Part shown: positions 5,492 through 10,901 of the stretch, piece after piece
Layout of the letters: each line of letters starts with the position of its first letter
Position numbering within the stretch: the stretch's first letter is position 1
Origin: Eubacteriales Family XIII. Incertae Sedis bacterium
Lineage (GTDB): Bacteria > Bacillota > Clostridia > Peptostreptococcales > Anaerovoracaceae
Assembly: GCA_031272745.1 (NCBI GenBank)
Contig: JAISTF010000005.1
Location: 1-10,901, forward strand
Direction: 5' to 3'
Length of the DNA: 10,901 nt
Notes under the pieces: generated by a model
The model's input: the letters and a program-made list of their open reading frames with translations, nothing else
Databases searched by the model: none
What the model was told of the DNA's origin: nothing
Made by a program: the position numbers and the translations under genes

Positions 5492-7194
5492 GCGTCCGTC
5501 TCCAGCGTGCGGAAAAACTCGCGCAGCTCCTCGGCGAACGCGTCGATCTCTTCACGGTTTTGGCGGTCGAGCACTTCGTCGAAATCCGTCATCACGCGGC
5601 CGATGTGCTCGCGCTCCTCGCCGATGGATTCCTGGTAGAGGCGCTCGCCCTTTTCGATGAGGTAGCGGTATTCGTCGCGGTCGCGCGGGTGGATCTTCAG
5701 GTGCGCGAGGGACTTCAGGCTCTTTTCGATTTCCTCGGGCGTCATCGCGCCGGGGCTCTTTTCGATGACGGCGCGGCGCGTCTCGCCCGTCGCGGCGGCC
5801 GTGATTTCGACCTCGAGGATGCCGTTGACGTCGTAGGTGAAGCGCACGTCGACGCTCTCCTTGCCGGCGGGCGCGGGGGGCACGGGGATCTCGAGGCTGC
5901 CGAGGAAAACGTTGTCCTTTGTCGTGCGGCTCTCGCCCTGGTAGACGCCGACCTCGACGATTTTCTGGTTGTCGTGCACCGTGTAGAACGTCTCGACGCG
6001 CGAGGTCGGGATGACCGTGTTGCGCTCGATGATCGGCTGGTAGATGCCCGCCTGGAGCAGGCCGTTCGCGCGGATGTGCGCCACTTCGATGCCGAGCGTG
6101 TAGGAGCAGACGTCCGTGAGGAGCAGTTCCTTGATGGACTCGTTGCGCTCCTTCATCGCGGCCTGGACCGCGGCGCCGAGCGCAACGGCCTCGTCGGGGT
6201 CGATGGTCGAAAACGGCAGCAGGCCGAAGAGTTTGCCGACAAAGCTGCGGATGATCGGCATCTTCGTCGCGCCGCCGACGAGCACGACGGCCGAAATGTC
6301 GCCGGAGCGGACCGAGGCGTCGGACAGCGCGCGGATGACGGGCGCCTTGAGGCGGGCCATGAGCGGCTGGCAGGTCGTCTCGAAATCGTCCGCGGAAATC
6401 TGCTCAGACTGCGAAACGCCGCCGATCGCGCACGCGATGGTCACGACCCGCTCCTTGGAGAAGGCGCGCTTCGCGGCCTCCGCCGCGAGGTAGAGCGCGG
6501 CGCGCTCCTTGTCCGTCAAGGTCTCCGCCTTGACGCCGCGCCGGAGCAGGAAGAGGTCGATGAGCGCCTGCGTGAAGTCCTCGCCGCCGAGGTAATTGTC
6601 GCCCGCAACCGCGCGCACCTCCATGATGCTGTCCGTGTACTCGAGAATCGACACGTCGAACGTGCCGCCGCCGAGATCGAAGATCAGGTATTTCGACACG
6701 CCGGCCTTTTCGTGCATGCCGTACGCGACGGCCGCCGCCGTCGGCTCGCTGACGATGCGGTCGACCGTAAGGCCCGCGAGCTCGCCCGCCGCCTTCGTCG
6801 CGCGCCGCTGCGCCTCGCTGAAATACGCGGGGCAGGAGATGACCGCCTCCGTGACGGGCTCGCCGAGGAAGACTTCCGCGTCCTCTTTGAGCTTCTTGAT
6901 GATGAGCGACGACAGCTCCTCGGGCAGGAAGGTCTTGCCGCCGAGCTTGTATTCCTTCTTCGCGCCCATATTGCGCTTGAACACGGACGCGGTCTCGTTC
7001 GGCGCCGTGAAGCGCCGCTCCGCCGCGATCTTGCCCGTGAGGATTTCCTCGCCGCCGTCCGCCGTCCGTGCGACGCTGACGACCGAGGGCGTCAGATGCT
7101 CCCCGAACGAATTCGGGATGATGACCGGCGCCCCGTCCCGAAAGACGGCCGCTAAGCTGTTCGTGGTTCCCAGATCGATTCCTATGATCGGCAT
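5488..7194 (-). CDS. hscC: Hsp70-family chaperone HscC
   Basis: The protein has 568 residues, close to E. coli HscC (~556) and shorter than DnaK. An ATP-dependent chaperone, it binds exposed segments of client proteins in the cytosol. ATPase motifs are complete: IGIDLGTTNSLAAV (4-17), IFDLGGGTFDVSILEY (171-186), VVLVGGATKMP (303-313). HscC-specific stretches include SFGEHLTPSVVS, ELSSLIIKKLKEDAE, AGDNYLGGEDFTQ, PIIERNTVIPTSRVET and RFTYDVNGILEVEI. The substrate-binding beta domain spans ~390-480, followed by a short helical lid ending FRTLETDA. I chose ATG at 7194 (MPIIG) because the family begins there and AAAGGAG lies 4 nt upstream; an in-frame start at 7254 would overlap valS. The gene starts 13 nt after the valS stop and overlaps the J/TPR gene by 4 nt. 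No grpE or CIRCE element is nearby, so it is not the general heat-shock DnaK locus. Confidence 0.9.
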   Translation of the reverse strand: MPIIGIDLGTTNSLAAVFRDGAPVIIPNSFGEHLTPSVVSVARTADGGEEILTGKIAAERRFTAPNETASVFKRNMGAKKEYKLGGKTFLPEELSSLIIKKLKEDAEVFLGEPVTEAVISCPAYFSEAQRRATKAAGELAGLTVDRIVSEPTAAAVAYGMHEKAGVSKYLIFDLGGGTFDVSILEYTDSIMEVRAVAGDNYLGGEDFTQALIDLFLLRRGVKAETLTDKERAALYLAAEAAKRAFSKERVVTIACAIGGVSQSEQISADDFETTCQPLMARLKAPVIRALSDASVRSGDISAVVLVGGATKMPIIRSFVGKLFGLLPFSTIDPDEAVALGAAVQAAMKERNESIKELLLTDVCSYTLGIEVAHIRANGLLQAGIYQPIIERNTVIPTSRVETFYTVHDNQKIVEVGVYQGESRTTKDNVFLGSLEIPVPPAPAGKESVDVRFTYDVNGILEVEITAAATGETRRAVIEKSPGAMTPEEIEKSLKSLAHLKIHPRDRDEYRYLIEKGERLYQESIGEEREHIGRVMTDFDEVLDRQNREEIDAFAEELREFFRTLETDA

Positions 7195-7207
7195 AATGCT
7201 CCTTTTA

Positions 7208-9913
7208 CTATCCTTGTAACGCCTCAAGCCGCTCGTTTGTCTTCGCGAGCGCATCCTCCGCGTTCGCGAGCTTCGCGCGCTCGGCCTCGACGACCGCCGG
7301 CGGCGCCTTCGCCGTGAAGCCCTCGTTCGCGAGCTTCGCCGCCAGCTGCGCCGAAAACTTCTCCAGCCGCTCCTTCTCCTTCAATAACTTCTCCCGCTCC
7401 GCCGCCAGATCGACGAGATCGGCCAACGGCACATACGCCACCATCCCTTTCAGGATCGCCGACGCCGCATCCTTCGGCACGTCCGCGTCGTCCGTGATGA
7501 CCGTCACCTCCGACACTCCCGCCAGCGACTTCACATGCCCCAAAAGCGCCTCCGAAAGCATTCCCGCCGCCGCGTCCACCCGCAACACCAGCGGCACCTT
7601 CTTCCCGGGCGCCGTGCCCGCCTCCGCGCGAATGTTCCGCACCGCGCGCACCACATCCTTCAACGCCTCGATCCGCGCCTCCGCCTCCGCCGCGTCCACA
7701 CTGAAATTGTCATTCTCGGGCTTGACCCGAGAATCCAGCCCGCCCGGCCACGCATCGCAAATCAGCTTCCCGTCCTTCCCGAGCACCCCCCAGATCTCCT
7801 CGGTGATGAACGGCATGAACGGATGCAAGAGCCTGAGCAGATCCGACAGCACGTCCACGAGCACCGCCCGCACCGTGGCCTTCGCCGCCTCGTCCTCGCC
7901 GTACAGCCGCGCCTTCGCCATCTCGATGTACCAATCGCAATACTCGTCGCGGATCAAATCGTACACCTTCTCGATCGCCACCGACAGCTCGAATTTCTCG
8001 AGCGCGTCCGTCACCTCGCCGGCCACCCGCGCCGTCAGCCCGAGGATCCACCGGTCCTCGTCCGCCGGCTCGCCGGACCCTCGGGTCAGCGGTAGAGCGC
8101 CACGCGTGGAATCCAAATTCATCACCACGAACCTTGCCGCGTTCCACAGCTTGTTCGCGAAATTCCGCGCGGACACCACGCTCTCCTCCGACCAGCGCAT
8201 ATCCCCGCCGGCCGCGCTGCCGTGCAGCAGCATGAACCGGAGCGCGTCCGCGCCGTACTTGTCTACGATCTCGAGCGGGTCCACCCCGTTGCCGAGGCTC
8301 TTGCTCATCTTCTGCCCGTCCGCCCCGCGCACGAGCCCGTGGATGAACACATGCGAAAACGGCGACGCCCCCATGCACTCGAGCCCCGAAACCACCATGC
8401 GCGCGACCCAGAAAAAGATGATGTCGTACCCCGTCACAAGCACGCTCGTCGGGAAAAACGTCCGCAGATCCGCCGTATCCTCCGGCCAGCCGAGCGTGGA
8501 AAACGGCCACAGCCCCGACGAAAACCAGGTGTCGAGCACGTCCTCGTCCTGCCTGAGCGACGCCTCGCCCGCCCCGCATTTCGTGCAGACGGTCGGCGCC
8601 TCGCGCGCGACGATCACCTTGCCGCACGAGTCGCAGTACCACGCCGGTATGCGGTGCCCCCACCAGAGTTGCCGGCTGATGCACCAGTCGCGGATCTCCT
8701 CCATCCAGTGCAGATACGTCTTGCCGAACCGCTCCGGCACGAATTTCAAATCGCCCGTCTGCAACGCGCGTATCGCCGGCTCCGCGAGCGGCTTCATCTT
8801 CACGAACCACTGGTCCGACAGCATCGGCTCGACCACGCAGTCGCAGCGGTAACACGTCCCCGTCGGGATGACGACCTTCTCCGTCTTCACCAAAAACCCG
8901 CCGTCCGTCAGCGCGGCCACCCACGCGTCGCGGCACGCATACCGGTCCATGCCCTCGTACTGCCCGGCCTCCGCCGTCATCTTCGCGTCGAAGCCGATGC
9001 ACACCGGCTTCGCGAGCCCGTGCCGCTCGCCGACCTCGAAGTCGTTCGGATCGTGCGCCGGCGTGATCTTCACCGCGCCCGTCCCCTTCTCCGGGTCCGG
9101 ATACGGGTCCGCCACGACGGGAATCTCGCGCCCCACGATCGGCAGCACGACCTTCTTCCCGACCAAATCCCGATACCTGTCGTCGTCGGGATGCACAGCC
9201 ACCGCGACATCCGCGAACATCGTCTCCGGCCGCGACGTCGCCACGACGATGCCGTTTTGATTATTCGAACCCACGCCCTCCTGGCCGGGTGCCAACGGGT
9301 AGCGGAAATACCAGTACAGCCCCTCGGCGTCCTCGTGCTCGACCTCCGCGTCCGACAGCGACGTCCCGCACTGCGGGCACCACGAAATCATGCGGTTGCC
9401 GCGATAGATGAGCCCCTTCTCGTAGAGTCGCACAAAAAATTCGACGACGGCCTTGTTCAGCCCCGCGTCCATCGTGAAGCGCTCGCGCTCCCAGTCGCAG
9501 GAGTCGCCGAGGCGCCGCGCCTGCTCTGTGATGCGCCCGCCGTAGACTTCCTTCCACTGCCACACGCGTTCGAGAAACGCGTCGCGCCCGAGGTCTTCCT
9601 TTGTCTTCCCTTCTTTTTCAAATAACTCTTCCGCGACCCGCACCTCCGTCGCAATGCTGGCGTGGTCGGTGCCCGGCAGCCACAGGGCGGCGTAGCCCTG
9701 CATCCGGCGCCAGCGCGTCAGCACGTCCTGCAGCGTCTGGTCGAGGGCGTGCCCCATATGCAGCTGGCCCGTGATGTTGGGCGGCGGCATGACAATCGTG
9801 AAGGGGGGCTTGTCCGTGCCCGCCTCCTGATGGAAGTCGCCGTCCTTTTCCCAGCTCTCGTAGATGCGCTGTTCGAAGTCCTTCGGGTCGTATGTTTTTG
9901 CAAGTTCTTTCAA
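7208..9913 (-). CDS. valS: Valyl-tRNA synthetase
   Basis: The protein has 901 residues, usual for bacterial ValRS. It charges tRNA-Val with valine using ATP and edits mischarged threonine. The class I signatures are present: PPPNITGQLHMGHAL with HMGH at 52-55, and KMSKS at 535-539. The CP1 editing domain lies between them, along with zinc-ribbon-like pairs (CPQCG near 185; CDSCG then CTKCG near 425-450). The anticodon-binding domain follows, and a C-terminal coiled coil (~835-901, LAAEREKLLKEKERLEKF) as in other ValRS. The start is TTG at 9911-9913, overlapping the larC TGA as TTGA; GGAGGAG ends 11 nt upstream. I see no T-box leader, so the gene seems to be transcribed from the larC promoter. 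Residues 726-736 (LDSRVKPENDN) are encoded by an inserted-looking palindrome that ValRS homologues do not normally carry. Confidence 0.97.
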   Translation of the reverse strand: MKELAKTYDPKDFEQRIYESWEKDGDFHQEAGTDKPPFTIVMPPPNITGQLHMGHALDQTLQDVLTRWRRMQGYAALWLPGTDHASIATEVRVAEELFEKEGKTKEDLGRDAFLERVWQWKEVYGGRITEQARRLGDSCDWERERFTMDAGLNKAVVEFFVRLYEKGLIYRGNRMISWCPQCGTSLSDAEVEHEDAEGLYWYFRYPLAPGQEGVGSNNQNGIVVATSRPETMFADVAVAVHPDDDRYRDLVGKKVVLPIVGREIPVVADPYPDPEKGTGAVKITPAHDPNDFEVGERHGLAKPVCIGFDAKMTAEAGQYEGMDRYACRDAWVAALTDGGFLVKTEKVVIPTGTCYRCDCVVEPMLSDQWFVKMKPLAEPAIRALQTGDLKFVPERFGKTYLHWMEEIRDWCISRQLWWGHRIPAWYCDSCGKVIVAREAPTVCTKCGAGEASLRQDEDVLDTWFSSGLWPFSTLGWPEDTADLRTFFPTSVLVTGYDIIFFWVARMVVSGLECMGASPFSHVFIHGLVRGADGQKMSKSLGNGVDPLEIVDKYGADALRFMLLHGSAAGGDMRWSEESVVSARNFANKLWNAARFVVMNLDSTRGALPLTRGSGEPADEDRWILGLTARVAGEVTDALEKFELSVAIEKVYDLIRDEYCDWYIEMAKARLYGEDEAAKATVRAVLVDVLSDLLRLLHPFMPFITEEIWGVLGKDGKLICDAWPGGLDSRVKPENDNFSVDAAEAEARIEALKDVVRAVRNIRAEAGTAPGKKVPLVLRVDAAAGMLSEALLGHVKSLAGVSEVTVITDDADVPKDAASAILKGMVAYVPLADLVDLAAEREKLLKEKERLEKFSAQLAAKLANEGFTAKAPPAVVEAERAKLANAEDALAKTNERLEALQG
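7709..7738. repeat. Palindromic REP/RPE-like element inside valS
   Basis: A perfect 9-bp inverted repeat, ATTCTCGGG (7712-7720) and CCCGAGAAT (7726-7734), encloses a 5-nt loop CTTGA. Flanking bases GTC and CCAG give a core of 30 bp. Read on the valS strand it encodes LDSRVKPENDN in frame. From memory, this exact kind of palindrome and peptide recur as a dispersed repeat in other bacterial genomes, mostly described for alphaproteobacteria. It sits between the anticodon-binding domain and the RAVRNIRAEAG helix, a loop that tolerates length changes. Confidence 0.7.
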
Positions 9914-10659
9914 GTCTGTCGTTGCTCCTCCGTGTACAAAGTGCCGAGTGTCACGCGCACCGCGCCGAGGCGGCCCGTGTCGCGTTTGCCGAACCCGTAG
10001 CCGACCCGCTCGGCCACGATGCCGAGGTGCGGTTCAAACTGCGCGCCCAGACCTTTTATTATACCAAAACCCGTCGGCGTAATCATCTCCGTTTCGACGT
10101 CCGCGTCGATGACGATCGGCAGGCCCGCGCCCTGCGCCATTTCGAGGACGGCCGGCACGGGCACGGGGATCTCGCCGTGCTGGCAGAGGATCGTCCCCGA
10201 GCCGTCGTGCAGCGCCCCGCAGAAAAACCGCTCCGCGCCGAGCAGGTCGACCGCGACGGCCGTGCCGACGATGTCGATGATCGAATCCATCGCGCCCACC
10301 TCGTGGAAGGCGACCGCGTCCGGCGTCGTGCCGTGGACCCGCGCCTCGGCCTCCGCGATGACGGAGAAGATGTCCCGCGCGTATTTTTTCGCGCGCGCCG
10401 TGAGCCCGCTGCCTTCGATGAGCGCCGCGATGTCCGCGTGCCTTCTGTGCTCGTGCGAGGCCGGCGCGACGAGCACCTCGAGGTTTTGCCCCGTGATGCC
10501 GTTCCGCTGGAACGCCCGTGGCACCAAGCTGTACGGCTCCGGCACAAACGTGTCCAGCGCCGCGCGGATTTGCGCCACGTCCGCCCCGAGGTCGATCAGC
10601 GCCCCGAGCGTCATGTCCCCGCTGATTCCGTCCGGCGCCTCAAAGTACAGGATTTTCAT
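9910..10659 (-). CDS. larC: LarC N-terminal domain protein (nickel-pincer cofactor biosynthesis), lacking LarC2 domain
   Basis: The protein has 249 residues. LarC inserts nickel into the pyridinium-3,5-bisthiocarboxylate mononucleotide made by LarB and LarE, completing the cofactor of lactate racemase LarA and relatives. Family motifs are in order: FEAPDGISGDMTLGALIDLG (6-25), a short His-rich loop SHEHRRH (68-74), AEAEARVHG, VAFHEVGAMDSIIDIVG (116-132), HGEIPVPVPAVLEM (161-174), EMITPTGFGIIKGL (191-204), and the domain end LGAVRVTLG. Full LarC is about 400 residues with a C-terminal CTP-binding LarC2 domain; here the frame stops at once and overlaps valS, so LarC2 is absent. In Lactiplantibacillus plantarum, LarC1 and LarC2 are joined by ribosomal frameshifting, but no LarC2 coding is present downstream here. 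ATG at 10659 follows AAAGGGG by 9 nt. It is first in a four-gene operon; no larA, larB or larE is seen. Confidence 0.85.
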   Translation of the reverse strand: MKILYFEAPDGISGDMTLGALIDLGADVAQIRAALDTFVPEPYSLVPRAFQRNGITGQNLEVLVAPASHEHRRHADIAALIEGSGLTARAKKYARDIFSVIAEAEARVHGTTPDAVAFHEVGAMDSIIDIVGTAVAVDLLGAERFFCGALHDGSGTILCQHGEIPVPVPAVLEMAQGAGLPIVIDADVETEMITPTGFGIIKGLGAQFEPHLGIVAERVGYGFGKRDTGRLGAVRVTLGTLYTEEQRQT

Positions 10660-10694
10660 TTGCTTGCGCCCCTTTCCGTTTCTGTCTGTGAACC

Positions 10695-10700
10695 ATTATA
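10695..10700 (-). promoter_or_regulatory. -10 box for the larC-valS-hscC-J/TPR operon
   Basis: A perfect TATAAT on the minus strand lies 35 bp before the larC ATG. No convincing -35 hexamer sits 16-18 bp upstream; that position falls inside the terminator stem (CCTGCC). It is the only promoter-like site I find ahead of the operon, so it probably drives all four genes, perhaps with help from an activator or read-through. Confidence 0.5.
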
Positions 10701-10712
10701 CACGATGTCCGC

Positions 10713-10742
10713 AAAAAGGCAGGCTTGCATCGCGAGCCTGCC
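10713..10742 (-). terminator. Intrinsic terminator after the surface-protein gene
   Basis: On the minus strand GGCAGGCT (10735-10742) pairs with AGCCTGCC (10718-10725) over a 9-nt loop, followed at once by TTTTT (10713-10717). The 8-bp GC-rich stem plus T-run is a classic rho-independent terminator for the gene ending at 10776. On the plus strand the stem is followed by TGTATTTTT, so it may work both ways. Confidence 0.85.
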
Positions 10743-10775
10743 TGTATTTTTGCATCAAGCGAACGCGGGAGGCCC

Positions 10776-10901
10776 CTACGTCAGCCTCCTCCGGATGAGG
10801 ATGAGCGCCGCCAGCGCGGAGCTCAACACGACCAGCGCCCATGTAAGGGGATCGAAGTCGTCGCCCGTCCCCGGCGCGGTGTTTGCGCCTGCGCCGCCGC
10901 C
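10776..10901 (-). CDS. C terminus of a wall-anchored surface protein (partial)
   Basis: Only the last 41 codons are present; the gene continues past the right edge. On the minus strand it reads a Gly/Ala-rich linker (GGGAGANTA), then PGTGDD, then a hydrophobic stretch (LTWALVVLSSALAALILI), then RRRLT and TAG. That is the layout of a sortase signal: a PxTG-type motif, a membrane span and a positively charged tail. The motif is APGTG rather than strict LPXTG, as often seen in Clostridia with the PxTGD variant. A simple C-terminal membrane anchor is the alternative. The body of the protein and its function cannot be judged. A terminator follows 34 bp downstream. Confidence 0.75.
   Translation of the reverse strand, partial: GGGAGANTAPGTGDDFDPLTWALVVLSSALAALILIRRRLT

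Noticed and set aside
5560..7155. Plus-strand open frame (531 codons) opposite hscC
   Set aside because: Antisense shadow of an unmistakable Hsp70 gene. It has no recognisable motif and arises from GC-rich codon bias.
7314..9625. Overlapping plus-strand open frames opposite valS (7314-8852 and 8222-9625)
   Set aside because: Both are antisense to ValRS coding sequence, low in complexity (Ser-rich or Arg-rich), and lack their own signals.
9910..9960. Programmed -1 frameshift at the end of larC, as in L. plantarum larC1/larC2
   Set aside because: The -1 frame leads into valS, not into a LarC2 domain, and I see no clear slippery heptamer there. Coupled termination-reinitiation explains the overlap better.
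9914..10700. T-box or other riboswitch ahead of valS
   Set aside because: valS overlaps larC, and the operon leader is only about 30 nt, too short for a T-box. No T-box core sequence is seen.

Overview
The window looks like chromosome from a GC-rich, Gram-positive-type anaerobe, probably a gut Clostridia/Firmicutes relative. This is inference. It rests on the purine-rich AGGAG-type ribosome binding sites, a C-terminal PGTGD-type cell-wall sorting signal at the right edge, and the mix of families (COG1373/DUF4143 ATPase, methenyl-THF cyclohydrolase FchA-like remnant, LarC). The window splits in two. Positions 1 to about 2,420 are visibly less GC-rich, mostly plus strand, and mosaic. Positions 2,420 to 10,901 are very GC-rich, all minus strand, and orderly.

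Right part, read on the minus strand from right to left. The end of a wall-anchored surface protein (10776-10901) is followed by a hairpin terminator (10713-10742) and a TATAAT box (10695-10700). A tight four-gene operon follows: larC (N-terminal domain only), valS (valyl-tRNA synthetase), hscC (specialised Hsp70), and a 1,022-residue J-domain/TPR protein that is probably HscC's co-chaperone. Two junctions (larC/valS and hscC/J-TPR) are the same 4-nt TTGA overlap, in which a TTG start overlaps a TGA stop. The valS/hscC gap is 13 nt. The J domain has HPE in place of the canonical HPD. valS carries a 9-bp perfect inverted repeat in frame that looks like an inserted dispersed palindrome.

Left part. 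A LuxR-type regulator enters from outside the window. Its last ~19 codons are not its own: they are the antisense of a 120-bp second copy of the 3' end of the J/TPR gene. The two copies (536-655 and 2419-2538, 118/120 identical, same orientation) bracket 1,763 bp. That interval holds a scrap of a REP-associated (HUH/Y1) transposase, a 5' fragment of an fchA-like gene with its promoter, and an intact COG1373 AAA ATPase gene with a near-consensus promoter. Behind the ATPase lie a 22-bp-period repeat and an AT-rich hairpin. This is the part most like an accessory insertion or rearrangement scar.

I see no tRNA, rRNA, CRISPR array or riboswitch. No complete new defence or biosynthetic system is evident. 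The best leads are the repeat-flanked ATPase segment, the HscC plus HPE J/TPR pair placed behind valS, the palindrome inside valS, and the LarC that lacks its C-terminal domain.
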